DNA of 61,483 bases from Rhodobacteraceae bacterium Water-Bin34 (GCA_900197625.1 FZLS01000009.1:1-61483); one strand, 5' to 3'. Shown: positions 48,461 to 58,799, numbered from the stretch's first letter. Translations and numbers: made by a program. Notes: generated by a model not told the origin, from the letters alone.

Positions 48461-49081
48461 TTGGAAGTATCGTTATCGTATTTAACAACATGGTTAACAA
48501 TTTTAGCTACAATGGTAATGGCAATAACTGCTGCAATTCAAGGAGTTCGCCAAAACTTTGATCCATTTGGGGTTGTTGTTTTAGCAATAGTAACATCGGT
48601 TGGTGGTGGTAGTTTGCGTGATTTATTAATTGGATCTACTCCTGTATTTTGGCTCGTTGATATGACTTATATTGCAACAGTAGTGCCAACTGCATTAATC
48701 ACATACATTATGGTAAATGCTTATGGCCAAAGGGGCGGTAAAAGACTCGCTTTTTTGCAATACCTTGATGCTATTGGCCTTGCTTTATTTACGCTCGTTG
48801 GAGTGCAAAGCGCATTGATGGCAAATTTACCAAGCCTAAGTGTAATTGTGCTAGGTTGTGTAACAGGTGTTGCTGGGGGTATGTTTCGCGATATGTTGTG
48901 TGGTTTACAGCCCGCAATACTTAAGCAAGATTTATACGCCACAATATCCTTAATTGGTGGTTTGATATATCTTGTATTGATTGAATACACAGATGAAACT
49001 CTAAGTCTTGTAGTGTCTTTTCTGTGTATGCTAACTTTTAGATCAATAATTGTTTACAATAATAGATTAAAAGAAAATTAA
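48461..49081 (+). CDS. UPF0126/TRIC family membrane channel-like protein
   Basis: 206-residue protein with two repeats, each of about three helices and a Gly-rich loop (VGGGSLRDLLIG near 50 and VAGGMFRDMLCG near 135), the hallmark of the UPF0126/TRIC-type cation channel family. Some members transport glycine. Substrate unknown here. It starts at TTG with no obvious ribosome-binding site; the next candidate would remove the first helix. Confidence 0.82.
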   Translation: MEVSLSYLTTWLTILATMVMAITAAIQGVRQNFDPFGVVVLAIVTSVGGGSLRDLLIGSTPVFWLVDMTYIATVVPTALITYIMVNAYGQRGGKRLAFLQYLDAIGLALFTLVGVQSALMANLPSLSVIVLGCVTGVAGGMFRDMLCGLQPAILKQDLYATISLIGGLIYLVLIEYTDETLSLVVSFLCMLTFRSIIVYNNRLKEN

Positions 49082-49104
49082 CCCCAATGTTACATTAGGG
49101 TTAA
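49078..49104. terminator. Bidirectional terminator between UPF0126 gene and dnaJ
   Basis: TTAACCC (49078-49084) pairs with GGGTTAA (49098-49104), and inside it AATG pairs with CATT, separated by a C-A mismatch and a TTA loop. T-rich DNA lies on the dnaJ exit side. It fills the short gap between the two convergent stops. Confidence 0.65.
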
Positions 49105-49107
49105 TAT

Positions 49108-50241
49108 TTAAACTTTCCAAAATGATTTAACTTTACCAAAAAAGTTCTTAGACTCTGGATTACTATCTGCTGATAACTCTTCGAACTCTTTTAATAATTC
49201 TTTTTGTTTAGCAGATAGATTTACAGGTGTTTCAACAGCTATTTCTAAATATAAATCACCTTTGCCACTACCCCTTAGTGCTGGCATACCCTTACCCTTT
49301 AATCTCATTTGTTTGCCGGCTTGCGCACCCATTGGTACTTTTACTCGAGATGTGTTTCCATCTATATTTGGTACATCAATTTCACCACCTAAAGCAGCAG
49401 TGGCCATCGAAACTGGAACACGTAGAAATAAGTTATTACCTTCTCGTTCAAATAATTCATGATCATCAATATCAATAAATATATAAAGGTCTCCAGTAGG
49501 CCCACCACGTTGTCCAGCTTCACCTTCACCAGAAAGCCTTATTCTAGTACCTCGTTCAACACCAGCAGGTATATTTACTGATAATGATCTTTCGCGTTGT
49601 GTAGCTCCTGATCCGTTACAAATATTACATGGGTTTGTAATTGTTTCACCACGACCTGAACATGTTGGGCACGTGCGCTCTACTGTAAAAAACCCTTGCT
49701 GAGCTCTTACTTTTCCCATTCCAGAACAAGTTGGACATCTTGTTGGTTCTGAACCTGCTGCTGCGCCTGACCCAGAGCAGCCATCACAAGAAACAGAAGA
49801 ATTCACAGATACGGTTTCTTGTTTGCCGTTATATGCATCACTTAATGAAACTTTTAAATTATAGCGTAAATCTGAACCTCGTGTGGCCCCAGGTGGCCCA
49901 CCACGTTGACCACCACCAAAATTTCCAAATAAATCATCAAATACATCTGAAAAAGCAGAGTTAAAGTCTCCTCCTCCACCAAATGGATTTCGGCCACCAC
50001 CTCCACCCATTCCGCCTTCAAACGCTGCGTGCCCATATTGGTCATATGCAGCTTTTTTATCTGCATCTTTTAAGACATCATATGCTTCGTTTGCTTCTTT
50101 AAACTTACTCTCTGCCGTTGGATCATCTTGGTTACGGTCTGGATGCAGTTCCATAGCTTTCTTGCGAAAGCCTTTTTTAATTTCAGACTCAGAGGCGCCT
50201 TTAGATAACCCCAGAGTTTCATAATAATCGCGTTTTGACAT
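49108..50241 (-). CDS. dnaJ: Chaperone DnaJ
   Basis: Co-chaperone of DnaK. J domain with HPD (about 33-35), a Gly/Phe-rich linker (about 75-120), four CxxCxGxG zinc motifs (about 150-215), and the C-terminal substrate domain. 377 aa. AGGAG precedes the ATG. It lies 75 bp after dnaK, separated by a strong palindrome. Confidence 0.97.
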   Translation of the reverse strand: MSKRDYYETLGLSKGASESEIKKGFRKKAMELHPDRNQDDPTAESKFKEANEAYDVLKDADKKAAYDQYGHAAFEGGMGGGGGRNPFGGGGDFNSAFSDVFDDLFGNFGGGQRGGPPGATRGSDLRYNLKVSLSDAYNGKQETVSVNSSVSCDGCSGSGAAAGSEPTRCPTCSGMGKVRAQQGFFTVERTCPTCSGRGETITNPCNICNGSGATQRERSLSVNIPAGVERGTRIRLSGEGEAGQRGGPTGDLYIFIDIDDHELFEREGNNLFLRVPVSMATAALGGEIDVPNIDGNTSRVKVPMGAQAGKQMRLKGKGMPALRGSGKGDLYLEIAVETPVNLSAKQKELLKEFEELSADSNPESKNFFGKVKSFWKV

Positions 50242-50264
50242 TGGTATCTCCTGCTTAAAGCGGA

Positions 50265-50290
50265 TTAGCCCCGCATAAATGCGGGGCTAA
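50265..50290 (-). other. Strong hairpin between dnaK and dnaJ
   Basis: TTAGCCCCGCAT (50265-50276) and ATGCGGGGCTAA (50279-50290) form a near-continuous 12-bp GC-rich palindrome with a two-base centre. It is unusual in such AT-rich DNA. In the direction of dnaK to dnaJ transcription no U-tract follows, so it is more likely a processing or mRNA-stability element, or a partial terminator, than a complete intrinsic terminator. Confidence 0.65.
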
Positions 50291-50316
50291 AATTAGATAG
50301 ACTAAAAGTATAATTA

Positions 50317-52239
50317 CTAATGGTCGTCTTTACCTAAGTCTTCGAAATCAGCATCAACAATATCTTCATCAACACCACGTGGCTCTCCAGCGTCATCATC
50401 ACCCATACCTTCTGGAGCTTCTGGAGCTTCAGTTTGAGCTTTGTATATAGCTTCACCAAGCTTCATGGAAGCTTCGGTTAAATCTTGAGCCCTTGAATTG
50501 ATCTTTGATGCATCATCTGATTCTAAGCTTTCTGTTAAGTTAGCCATAGCCATCTCAATAACTTCAATTGTTGTTGGATCAACTTTATCACCATGCTCTT
50601 CAACAGATTTCTCAGTGCTATGAAGTAAGCTTTCAGCACTATTTTTGGCTTCGACTAACTCTTTGCGCTCTTTATCTGACTCTGCATTTTCTTCCGCATC
50701 TTTAACCATTTGCTCGATATCATCATCACTTAAACCACCAGATGCTTGAATTGTGATTTTTTGCTCTTTGTTCGTTCCTTTGTCTTTGGCAGAGACTGAT
50801 ACGATACCATTAGCATCGATATCAAAAGCTACTTCAATTTGTGGCAAACCACGTGGAGCTGGAGGAATATCTTCTAAGTTGAATTGGCCTAAAACTTTAT
50901 TATCTGCTGCCATTTCACGCTCACCTTGGAAAACACGAATAGTAACAGCATTCTGATTATCTTCAGCTGTTGAGAACACTTGAGATTTTTTTGTAGGTAT
51001 TGTGGTGTTACGATCTATAAGTCTTGTGAAGACACCACCAAGTGTCTCAATTCCCAACGATAAAGGTGTAACATCTAGAAGAACAACATCCTTAATATCG
51101 CCCTGCAAAACTCCTGCTTGAATTGCAGCACCAAGCGCTACAACCTCATCAGGGTTAACACCTTTATGTGGCTCTTTTCCAAAAAACTCTGTAACTGCTT
51201 CGATGACTTTTGGCATTCTTGTCATGCCGCCAACTAAAACGATTTCATCTATATCTGATTTTGATAGCCCTGCGTCTTTTAGTGCAGATGCACATGGCTT
51301 TAATGAGCGTTTAATTAAATCAGCAACTAAGCTTTCTAATTTTGCACGTGTTAATTTTAATACCAAGTGTAGTGGTTGACCGCCATTAGGATCCATTGAA
51401 ATAAATGGTTGATTTATTTCAGTTTGAGCTGAAGAAGACAGTTCAATTTTAGCTTTTTCTGCAGCTTCTTTTAAGCGCTGTAGAGCCATTTTATCTTTAG
51501 TTAAATCAATTCCATTTTCTTTTTTAAACTCATCAGCTAAATATTCAACAATCCGCATGTCGAAATCTTCACCACCAAGAGCAGTATCACCGTTTGTTGA
51601 TTTTACTTCAAACAACCCATCATCTATTTCCATAACTGATACATCAAATGTACCGCCACCAAGGTCATAAACAGCAATAGTCTTTCCACCCTCTTTGTCT
51701 AAACCATAAGCAAGTGCTGCAGCAGTTGGTTCGTTAATAATTCTTAAAACGTTTAACCCTGCAATTTTACCCGCATCTTTTGTTGCTTGGCGTTGTGCGT
51801 CATTAAAGTAAGCTGGTACAGTAATCACCGCTTCACTTACAGTTTCGCCCAGGTATCCTTCAGCTGTTTCTTTCATTTTTTGCAAGATAAAAGCTGAAAT
51901 TTGAGAAGGTGAGTATTTTTCACCTTCAACTTGAACCCATGCAGCTCCATTACCACCGTCAACAACGTTAAATGGTAGGTGTTTCATTTCTTTCTTGATT
52001 TGAGGGTCGTTAATTGACCTACCAATTAGGCGCTTTACAGCAAATAATGTATTTTCAGGATTTGTTACTGCTTGGCGTTTTGCTGCTTGTCCAACCAATT
52101 TTTCATCATTTTTAAAAGCTACAAGTGATGGTGTTGTTCTAGCACCTTCCGCATTTTCTACGATCTTTGGTTGAGAACCATCCATGATGGCAACGCAGGA
52201 GTTCGTTGTTCCTAAATCAATTCCAATGACTTTAGCCAT
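50317..52239 (-). CDS. dnaK: Chaperone DnaK (Hsp70)
   Basis: ATPase chaperone. [13 protein letters not shown] at the N-terminus, [29 protein letters not shown] in the nucleotide-binding domain (1-385), substrate domain with [16 protein letters not shown], and an acidic C-terminus ending in EDLGKDDH. 640 aa. Transcribed with dnaJ. Confidence 0.98.
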   Translation of the reverse strand: MAKVIGIDLGTTNSCVAIMDGSQPKIVENAEGARTTPSLVAFKNDEKLVGQAAKRQAVTNPENTLFAVKRLIGRSINDPQIKKEMKHLPFNVVDGGNGAAWVQVEGEKYSPSQISAFILQKMKETAEGYLGETVSEAVITVPAYFNDAQRQATKDAGKIAGLNVLRIINEPTAAALAYGLDKEGGKTIAVYDLGGGTFDVSVMEIDDGLFEVKSTNGDTALGGEDFDMRIVEYLADEFKKENGIDLTKDKMALQRLKEAAEKAKIELSSSAQTEINQPFISMDPNGGQPLHLVLKLTRAKLESLVADLIKRSLKPCASALKDAGLSKSDIDEIVLVGGMTRMPKVIEAVTEFFGKEPHKGVNPDEVVALGAAIQAGVLQGDIKDVVLLDVTPLSLGIETLGGVFTRLIDRNTTIPTKKSQVFSTAEDNQNAVTIRVFQGEREMAADNKVLGQFNLEDIPPAPRGLPQIEVAFDIDANGIVSVSAKDKGTNKEQKITIQASGGLSDDDIEQMVKDAEENAESDKERKELVEAKNSAESLLHSTEKSVEEHGDKVDPTTIEVIEMAMANLTESLESDDASKINSRAQDLTEASMKLGEAIYKAQTEAPEAPEGMGDDDAGEPRGVDEDIVDADFEDLGKDDH

Positions 52240-52329
52240 AATTTTCTTCCTTCTGTGGCGATGTTAGAGCTAAGCCCATAAGGCGCTTAACTACGATCCC
52301 ATATCCGCCCATGCGAATACTAGTTCGGC

Positions 52330-52358
52330 TATATATATATGTATTTAGCAGCCTGCAA
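52330..52358 (-). promoter_or_regulatory. Candidate promoter of dnaK
   Basis: On the minus strand TTGCAG (52353-52358) is followed after 17 bp by TATATA (52330-52335), about 90 bases before the dnaK start. The -35 reads CTTGCAG, compatible with either a housekeeping or a heat-shock sigma factor. No CIRCE dyad is present. Confidence 0.5.
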
Positions 52359-52408
52359 GAGCGAGTTATAACTATTTACATAGTCTTTTGCTTTGCTAAT
52401 TTGTAAAT

Positions 52409-53026
52409 ATGACAAATTTTGAAACACCTAATTTAGTTATTCGAGGATTTAAGATCTTTAAAGAAAGATTGGATCTTAATATCCAAAATGACCTAATTTC
52501 TGATTTGAGAGAAATTGTAAAAGTAGCACCTTTATTTTCACCTCATGTGCCAGGCGGCAATAAAATGTCGGTTAAAATGACTTCAGCTGGCAAGTATGGT
52601 TGGTTTTCAGACAGCAAAGGTTACAGGTATGTTAGTCGCCAGAAAAATGGAAATAATTGGCCCCAAATACCTAATTCTATAATGGAAATATGGCAAAAGT
52701 TTGTTTCATTAGAAAGAAACCCAGATTGTTGTCTTATAAACTACTACTCAAAAGATGCTAAAATGGGCATGCACCAAGACAATGATGAAGCTGATTTTGA
52801 TTGGCCTGTTTTGTCCATATCTCTGGGAGATGATGCATTATTTCGGATCGGAAATGTTGAAAAAGGCGGCAAAACTGATTCTTTGTGGTTAAATTCTGGT
52901 GACATTATTGTGATGGGTGATGAAGCTAGGCTCAAGTATCACGGCATTGATAGAATAAGATCAGGAACATCCAATTTATTAAAAAACGGTGGACGTATTA
53001 ATCTGACATTAAGGGTTGTGGATTAA
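52409..53026 (+). CDS. alkB: Alpha-ketoglutarate-dependent dioxygenase AlkB
   Basis: Repairs alkylated bases by oxidative demethylation. Fe(II) ligands HxD...H are His122, Asp124 and His178; the 2-oxoglutarate-binding Arg pair is in GRINLTLR (Arg196, Arg202). 205 aa. It is divergent from dnaK and may stand alone; the region downstream to 53110 is AT-rich with no clear terminator. Confidence 0.94.
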   Translation: MTNFETPNLVIRGFKIFKERLDLNIQNDLISDLREIVKVAPLFSPHVPGGNKMSVKMTSAGKYGWFSDSKGYRYVSRQKNGNNWPQIPNSIMEIWQKFVSLERNPDCCLINYYSKDAKMGMHQDNDEADFDWPVLSISLGDDALFRIGNVEKGGKTDSLWLNSGDIIVMGDEARLKYHGIDRIRSGTSNLLKNGGRINLTLRVVD

Positions 53027-53116
53027 TAAGAATAATAAAACTTAATTGCTAGTATATTTAAATTTTATTTTGATTTATTAAATTAAAACTAATGCACTAA
53101 TTTTAAGGTAGTGACT

Positions 53117-53914
53117 ATGGATAACGATGAAATTTGTTATGTTTTTAGAAGGCTTGCTATCGAAGCTGGTTTAAAAATTATGAATATTTATGATCAAAAT
53201 AATTTTGAAATAAATATTAAAAGTGATGACAGCCCTGTAACAATAGCTGATGAAGCAGCTGATAAAATTATATATCAAGGATTACAAGAGGCCTTTCCTA
53301 CAGTGCCAATCGTTACCGAAGAACAGGCAAATACTCACACTGAAAAGTCTAATACATTTTTTATAGTTGATCCACTCGATGGTACCAAAGAATTTATTCA
53401 TAGAAGAGGGGATTTTACTGTAAACATAGCGTATGTTGAGAACGGTATACCAGTTATGGGCATTGTTTATGCCCCAGCTAAAAAACGTTTATTTTATACG
53501 GACAAAAACTTTAGATCAATTGAAGAAATTGGCCCTCATAAAGTAGATGAGCTTGGAGACTTAAAGCATATTAAGGTATCTAAACCCAACCTTAATCAAC
53601 TTATTGTTGTAGCCTCAAAATCTCACAGAGATAAGGCTTTGGAAGATTATATCGCAAAGTATAATGTCTCAGATAGTCGTGCGGCTGGCTCATCATTGAA
53701 GTTTTGCTTAATAGCTGTTGGTGAAGCAGACCTTTATCCAAGAGTAGGACGAACCATGGAGTGGGATACGGCAGCTGGGCACGCCATATTACGGTGTGCG
53801 GGCGGCATTGTCGTTCGATATGATAATCACGAACCATTAATGTATGGAAAACCATATTTTGAAAATCCATTTTTTATTGCCTGCACACCGGGAATAAATT
53901 TACAGAAGGCTTAA
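53117..53914 (+). CDS. cysQ: 3'(2'),5'-bisphosphate nucleotidase CysQ
   Basis: Inositol-monophosphatase-fold enzyme that recycles 3'-phosphoadenosine 5'-phosphate. Metal-binding motifs DPLDGTKEF and EWDTAAGHA, and the upstream EEQ, are present. The ATG at 53117 has TAAGG eight bases upstream and is preferred over GTG 53111. 265 aa. kdsB starts two bases after its stop, so they form an operon. Confidence 0.92.
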   Translation: MDNDEICYVFRRLAIEAGLKIMNIYDQNNFEINIKSDDSPVTIADEAADKIIYQGLQEAFPTVPIVTEEQANTHTEKSNTFFIVDPLDGTKEFIHRRGDFTVNIAYVENGIPVMGIVYAPAKKRLFYTDKNFRSIEEIGPHKVDELGDLKHIKVSKPNLNQLIVVASKSHRDKALEDYIAKYNVSDSRAAGSSLKFCLIAVGEADLYPRVGRTMEWDTAAGHAILRCAGGIVVRYDNHEPLMYGKPYFENPFFIACTPGINLQKA

Positions 53915-53916
53915 TT

Positions 53917-54699
53917 ATGAAAGTTTTAATTGTTGTACCTGCTCGATACGAGTCATCAAGGTTTCCTGGTAAGCCACTTATAGAATTAACAGGTGCTGAC
54001 GGGAAAACTAAATCTTTAATACAAAGAAGTTGGGAGGCTGCGAAATCTGTTGAAAATGTAGATGTTATAGTTGCTACAGATGATTATAGAATAGAAAAAG
54101 CAGCAAGAGATTTTGGCGCAGAAGTTGTGATGACTTCCTCAAATTGTGCAAATGGAACAGAGCGGTGTGCTGAAGCCATTTCAAATATAAAAAATGTATA
54201 TGATCTGATTGTTAACCTGCAAGGAGACGCCCCACTAAGTCCTGCTTGGTTTGTTGATGATTTAATAGATAGTTTTAAAACTAATAAAAAAGCTGATATG
54301 GCAACACCTGTATTAAAGTGTGACGAAGAAACTATAAGGGCTTTAAAAAAAGACCGTTCACAAGGGCTTGTTGGCGGTACAACTGCTGTGTTTGATAAAA
54401 ATAACAAAGCATTATACTTTTCAAAAGAAGTTACACCTTATTCAAACAATAAAAATACTGAAATCTTCCATCACGTAGGTATTTATGCATATAAACCAAA
54501 AGCCCTGAAAGAATATATTAATTGGCCGACAGGCCCTCTTGAAGAAGCAGAAGGCTTAGAACAATTACGGTTTTTAGAAAACGGTGGTTACATCAATTGT
54601 GTAGAAGTTGATGGCAGAGGGCGTGATTTTTGGGAGGTCAATAACCCCAGCGATGTTCCAAAAGTAAACTCTATGCTGCAAAAACTTGGCATTTCATAG
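53917..54699 (+). CDS. kdsB: 3-deoxy-manno-octulosonate cytidylyltransferase
   Basis: Activates Kdo for lipopolysaccharide. ARYESSRFPGKPL at the N-terminus, ATDDYRIEKAA, NGTERCAEA and NLQGDAPL are diagnostic. 260 aa. It indicates a Kdo-containing LPS, consistent with the lpt genes downstream. pheA, which often follows kdsB in this class, is absent; ptsN is convergent. Confidence 0.94.
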   Translation: MKVLIVVPARYESSRFPGKPLIELTGADGKTKSLIQRSWEAAKSVENVDVIVATDDYRIEKAARDFGAEVVMTSSNCANGTERCAEAISNIKNVYDLIVNLQGDAPLSPAWFVDDLIDSFKTNKKADMATPVLKCDEETIRALKKDRSQGLVGGTTAVFDKNNKALYFSKEVTPYSNNKNTEIFHHVGIYAYKPKALKEYINWPTGPLEEAEGLEQLRFLENGGYINCVEVDGRGRDFWEVNNPSDVPKVNSMLQKLGIS

Positions 54700-54709
54700 T
54701 TTAAATTTT

Positions 54710-55174
54710 TTAAGCTGCTTGAATAGTATCTAACTGTGTAAGTAGTGCATACAGCGTTGAAGCATCTGTGTTAGAGCGTAATTTTGCACATGTGCTTTCT
54801 GATCTAAATGTTCTAGACACTAACGCAAGTGCTTTGAGATGCTCAGCACCCTCTTTTTCTGGCGCAAGTATTGTAAAGATTAAATCCACAGGCTCGCGAT
54901 CCATTGAGTCAAAGTCAACGGGCTTCTCTAAGCGTGTGAAAAAGCCATAAACGCGATCTAGTCCACTAAAACGAGCGTGAGGAATAGCCACGCCTCTTCC
55001 TACGCCAGTTGATCCAAGCCTTTCGCGCTCTGTTAGTGCGGATAAAACTTCTTGTGAATTTAATCCATAAACAGATGAAGCCTGTTCAGAAATTTCTTGT
55101 AATAAGCGTTTCTTACAGCTCGTATGAGATGAAAACCGAACCGCATCAGCATTCATTATATCTCTAAGATCCAT
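54710..55174 (-). CDS. ptsN: Nitrogen-type PTS EIIA component (PtsN)
   Basis: Regulatory phosphocarrier of the PTS-Ntr. The phosphorylated His is His66 in VAIPHAR; LIFTILAPEKEGAEHLKALA is the family C-terminal block. 154 aa. It normally lies downstream of rpoN-hpf; here hpf is present but rpoN is not. Confidence 0.94.
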   Translation of the reverse strand: MDLRDIMNADAVRFSSHTSCKKRLLQEISEQASSVYGLNSQEVLSALTERERLGSTGVGRGVAIPHARFSGLDRVYGFFTRLEKPVDFDSMDREPVDLIFTILAPEKEGAEHLKALALVSRTFRSESTCAKLRSNTDASTLYALLTQLDTIQAA

Positions 55175-55200
55175 TTCACTATCCCTAGTATTTGTGACCC

Positions 55201-55779
55201 CTATTTCATATTTAGAGGATCAATCCAACCAATATTTCCGTCTTTGCGTTTATAGACAACATTTAGCCTATTATGACTTTCATTTTTAAAAATAAGAACA
55301 GCTTCATCAGCTAATTCCATTTGCATAACCGCTTCACCTACGGAAAGTTCTTTAATTCCTGTTTCCATTTCTGCGATAATAATAGGTGTTAAAGTTTCAG
55401 CTTCTGTATCAACATCATTATCGCGTTCTGCGGCGATGATATACGACGAAGCCTCGAAGGATTCAATGGGTGTTGTACGAAGATTTGCATGCTCTTTTAA
55501 GCGACGCTTATAGCGCCTTAATTGTGTTTCTACACGTTTGGCAGATTTGTCAAAACTTGCATAAATGTCATGTTCTTTCGCTTTAGAATTTACCGTTATG
55601 CCAGTTGACAGGTGTATGGCTGTCTCACAAACAAATTCATGAGATTCTTTTGAAAATGTAATGAGCGCATCAGTGGGTCTTTCAGCATATTTATTAAGGA
55701 TATCAGAAACTTCCATTTCAACATGTGTTTGTAAACTTTCACCAATATCAATTTGTTTCCCACTAATCTTATAACGCAT
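55201..55779 (-). CDS. hpf: Ribosome hibernation promoting factor (long form)
   Basis: 192-residue long HPF: N-terminal ribosome-binding beta-alpha fold (1-105, with AKEHDIYASFDKSAKRVETQL) and a C-terminal dimerisation domain (about 133-190) that joins 70S ribosomes into 100S dimers. It precedes ptsN with 26 nt between. Confidence 0.93.
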   Translation of the reverse strand: MRYKISGKQIDIGESLQTHVEMEVSDILNKYAERPTDALITFSKESHEFVCETAIHLSTGITVNSKAKEHDIYASFDKSAKRVETQLRRYKRRLKEHANLRTTPIESFEASSYIIAAERDNDVDTEAETLTPIIIAEMETGIKELSVGEAVMQMELADEAVLIFKNESHNRLNVVYKRKDGNIGWIDPLNMK

Positions 55780-55978
55780 ATTATCTCCTTTTTTTGAACT
55801 TTATAAAAATAAATATTAATTACCTAAGACGCTTTTCTTGGGTATTATAAAATTTATTAATTGTGTGCATATAATAAGATTAATACGATAAATTAATTCA
55901 AACAATCTTGTTTATTAAAATAATTTAAGCATAATAGCGCAACAAAATAATTTTTTAGAACAAATGATTCGAAAAGAA
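55780..55978. other. AT-rich gap in place of rpoN
   Basis: A 199-bp non-coding, highly AT-rich spacer between lptB and hpf. This is where rpoN (sigma-54) lies in the standard alphaproteobacterial cluster; no rpoN remnant is recognisable. It contains the lptB terminator-like hairpin (55964-55982) and must hold the hpf promoter. A weak dyad around 55842-55862 (ACCTAAGA with TCTTGGGT) was also seen. Confidence 0.75.
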
Positions 55979-55982
55979 TCAT
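55964..55982 (-). terminator. Hairpin at the 3' end of lptB
   Basis: ATGATTC (55964-55970) and GAATCAT (55976-55982) form a 7-bp stem around GAAAA, overlapping the lptB stop on the minus strand; TTTGTTCT follows. A modest intrinsic terminator for the rnd-lptCAB operon. Confidence 0.5.
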
Positions 55983-56722
55983 ACTCTAAAATCATCCCCT
56001 AAATATACTCTTCTAACATCATTATTCTCTATTACTTGTTCAGGAGTTCCACTCATTAAAACTTTTCCATCATGAAGGATATATGCACGATCTATTATCT
56101 CTAGAGTTTCTCGAACATTATGATCAGTAATGAGTACGCCAATTTCTTTTTCTTTTAACTGAGCAACTAGATATCGAATATCCCCAACTGCGATAGGATC
56201 TACCCCTGCAAAAGGCTCGTCTAATAAAATGTATTTAGGATTGGCAGCTAAACAACGCGCTATTTCAACGCGCCTGCGCTCTCCACCAGATAAAGAAATT
56301 GCAGGAGATTTTCTAATATGCGTAATTGAAAATTCATTTAACAATTCTTCGACACGTTGTTTTGAATCTGATTTATTTTTTGTCCAAAGTTCTGATACGG
56401 CAGATATGTTTTTCTCAACATTTAATCCACGAAAAATACTTGCTTCTTGAGGTAGGTAACCAAGGCCTAACTGTGCCCTTCGGTACATAGGTAGATTTGT
56501 TGCATCAAATCCATCGACGGTAACCATACCTTTGTCAGGACTAACAAGGCCTGCAATAGAATAAAAACATGTAGTTTTCCCTGCTCCATTTGGGCCTAAT
56601 AATGCAACAACTTCCCCTTTATGAAGCTCAAGATCTACATCATATAATATAGTTTTATTTTTATAAGCCTTACCGATTCCTTGAACTATTAAGCCATCAG
56701 TATTTATCTTTTTTTGGGACAT
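55979..56722 (-). CDS. lptB: LPS export ABC transporter ATP-binding protein LptB
   Basis: ATPase driving LPS extraction with LptFG. Walker A GPNGAGKT at 43-50, signature LSGGERRR, Walker [13 protein letters not shown]. 247 aa. Starts four bases after lptA. Confidence 0.96.
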   Translation of the reverse strand: MSQKKINTDGLIVQGIGKAYKNKTILYDVDLELHKGEVVALLGPNGAGKTTCFYSIAGLVSPDKGMVTVDGFDATNLPMYRRAQLGLGYLPQEASIFRGLNVEKNISAVSELWTKNKSDSKQRVEELLNEFSITHIRKSPAISLSGGERRRVEIARCLAANPKYILLDEPFAGVDPIAVGDIRYLVAQLKEKEIGVLITDHNVRETLEIIDRAYILHDGKVLMSGTPEQVIENNDVRRVYLGDDFRV

Positions 56723-56726
56723 GGTA

Positions 56727-57209
56727 TCAATTAGGAGCTAATGTAGTTTTTACGTTTCCAGTTAAACTTGCAATATTTTCTAAAATATTCATATCTAAAT
56801 AGTTTCCAGAAATTGTACTTTTTCCTTGAACTAACAGGACATTCCCAGACATCTTTAATAATCCAGTGTCAATTTTGTAAATTGCACTTTCTGCTTCAGC
56901 AACATCTTCGCCATTTGTAAATATAACTTTTCCCGTTGCTTCTATGGACGTAACTTTGCCTGTTTCTTGATCATAGCTTACTACAATTTTATCTGCACTT
57001 AAGCGAAGTGATCCTTGTCCAACGTAAGCAGTTCCTTCAAATATTGCCGAGTTTGAAGATTGATTAATTGAAAGTGAGTTTGCAGTAATCTCTACTGGTA
57101 AATTGATATCATGACTTTCACCGCTTAAAGACAATGATGCACTTTGGGCAAAGACTTTAGACGTTAGTACCATCAGGCCTAAAGCAAATATTAATAAATA
57201 ATTTTTCAT
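56727..57209 (-). CDS. lptA: LPS transport periplasmic protein LptA
   Basis: Periplasmic bridge protein of the Lpt pathway (OstA-like beta-jellyroll). N-terminal signal peptide of about 21 residues ([21 protein letters not shown]), then [28 protein letters not shown] and repeated beta strands. 160 aa. In the same operon as lptC and lptB. Confidence 0.9.
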   Translation of the reverse strand: MKNYLLIFALGLMVLTSKVFAQSASLSLSGESHDINLPVEITANSLSINQSSNSAIFEGTAYVGQGSLRLSADKIVVSYDQETGKVTSIEATGKVIFTNGEDVAEAESAIYKIDTGLLKMSGNVLLVQGKSTISGNYLDMNILENIASLTGNVKTTLAPN

Positions 57210-57222
57210 AGTGCTACATTGC

Positions 57223-57846
57223 TCATTTAATTGTCGAAGGCAAGTATATCAGCGTAACACCATTAGAAAACCTTAAATTTCCATTTAACTGAGATGTCTT
57301 TGTATTGATATGTTTTGATAATTCCATAGAGCCTGCACTAATTTTCCCGGATGGGCCAGTGGCTTCAACTAAACCTGGAGCGATTAAACTCCCTAGTTTA
57401 AGATTGAGTTGAATTTTTTCACTGGATGCTTTGTAGCCGTTTGTCATATTAATAAAAACACTTCCATTGAGTTGAGCAGATTGTTTGATAAAATTTATGG
57501 AGCCTTTTTTTGAATTTATTTTAAATCCAACACCACGCAAGGCATCAAACTCTAAACTTGGATTGATCAAGTCAATTTTTTCAGGAGAAGGTGAATCTGG
57601 CATAGCTTCAAGTGCTTTTAAAATAAATGAATCACCAAAGTTTGTTAAACCAGAAAATTGAGGATTAGTAATTTTTTGATCTGTAGTTAAATCAAATGTA
57701 TCATTATCAATTGATATATTTCCTGACCTTAAAGCGTCTTCTTTTCCAAAAATAAAAATACTAGAAAACAGAATAATTGCTAATATAGGCATTATATATT
57801 TAGCCCACTTAATAAATACTGAATATGATTTAATATAATTATGCAT
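57223..57846 (-). CDS. lptC: LPS export system protein LptC
   Basis: Inner-membrane anchored component that hands LPS to LptA. One N-terminal membrane helix (about 14-33), then a DUF1239/LptC jellyroll. The ATG at 57846 shares one base with the rnd stop (TGATG). 207 aa. Sequence similarity is weak as usual for the family; the position between rnd and lptA secures the call. Confidence 0.85.
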   Translation of the reverse strand: MHNYIKSYSVFIKWAKYIMPILAIILFSSIFIFGKEDALRSGNISIDNDTFDLTTDQKITNPQFSGLTNFGDSFILKALEAMPDSPSPEKIDLINPSLEFDALRGVGFKINSKKGSINFIKQSAQLNGSVFINMTNGYKASSEKIQLNLKLGSLIAPGLVEATGPSGKISAGSMELSKHINTKTSQLNGNLRFSNGVTLIYLPSTIK

Positions 57847-58460
57847 CAAGAATGAGAAAAAATATCATGTTCTGACCAGCCCGCTAGGTCAAGCGTTGCT
57901 CGCGTCGGAAGAAAATTAAAACAAGCTTCAGCCATTTCCACCCTATTTTCTCGTTCTAAATTCACATTCAATTTATCCATTAAGTTGTGAAGATATAAAA
58001 CATCGCTCGCTGCATATTCTATTTGAGCCTTACTTAGCTCAGGTGCGCCCCAATCAGAAGATTGTTGTTGTTTTGATATATCAACTGATAACATTTCACG
58101 AAGTAAGTTTTTTAAGCCATGCTTGTCTGTGTATGTTCTGACTAATTTTGATGCAATTTTTGTGCAATAAATTGGTGATGTATCAATTTTAAAGTGATGT
58201 TTGAGTATAGCGATATCGAAGCGAGCAAAATGAAAAAGCTTAATTTTATTTTGGTCTGATAAAATTTTACATATATTTGGCGATTTATTTGCATTTTGTT
58301 CTATTTGAACAATATGAGCATGACCATCTCCAGAGGAGAATTGAATTACACACAATCTATCGCGTATTGGATTTAAGCCCATAGTCTCTGTATCAACAGC
58401 AACAACAGGCCCAAGTTCTAAATTGGTGGGTAAATCGTTCTTATAAGTAAAATTTGTCAT
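57846..58460 (-). CDS. rnd: Ribonuclease D (short, single-domain)
   Basis: 3'-5' exoribonuclease of 204 aa with the DEDD exonuclease domain: Asp/Glu in VAVDTETMGL, LFHFARFDIA, and the YAASDVLYLHNL block. It lacks the HRDC domains of longer RNase D, as in other Alphaproteobacteria. First gene of the lpt operon; divergent from proteorhodopsin across a 400-bp gap. Confidence 0.9.
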   Translation of the reverse strand: MTNFTYKNDLPTNLELGPVVAVDTETMGLNPIRDRLCVIQFSSGDGHAHIVQIEQNANKSPNICKILSDQNKIKLFHFARFDIAILKHHFKIDTSPIYCTKIASKLVRTYTDKHGLKNLLREMLSVDISKQQQSSDWGAPELSKAQIEYAASDVLYLHNLMDKLNVNLERENRVEMAEACFNFLPTRATLDLAGWSEHDIFSHS

Positions 58461-58717
58461 ATTAATTATTATAGTATTTGTAAGTAAAAGGGGAAAGTGG
58501 TTTTAAATTATAAAGCCTATAAATATTATCTCTAATATAGTTCTATAATGGGATAGTTTTATATACTATAAGTAGTTATAAAATGTCGAAAAACACTACT
58601 TTTAGTGTCTGAAATGCAATAAAATAAATAAATAAGTATATTTTTTAGTCTGCGGTATTTTACTAAGTAACTGAAAAAAAACAATATTTTTAATTTTATG
58701 TGATTTTTTTTCATTTT

Positions 58718-58751
58718 TTTCTTGAAACATTCACTAATTTCTTGAAACATT
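58718..58751 (+). repeat. Two 14-bp direct repeats, 20-bp period
   Basis: TTTCTTGAAACATT occurs at 58718-58731 and again, identical, at 58738-58751. The 20-bp period is about two helical turns, placing both copies on the same face of the DNA. The core TTGAAACA recurs at 58801-58808. This looks like a regulator-binding array; the binding protein is unknown. Confidence 0.65.
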
Positions 58752-58799
58752 TGAGTTACGAGTAACAAAAATTGAGTAGAAATATAAAAAATTTAGTTT

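Noticed and set aside
58559-58768. 69-codon minus-strand open frame upstream of proteorhodopsin
   Set aside because: Low-complexity, Phe/Lys/Ile-rich translation of AT-rich DNA with no recognisable domain; it overlaps the direct repeats.
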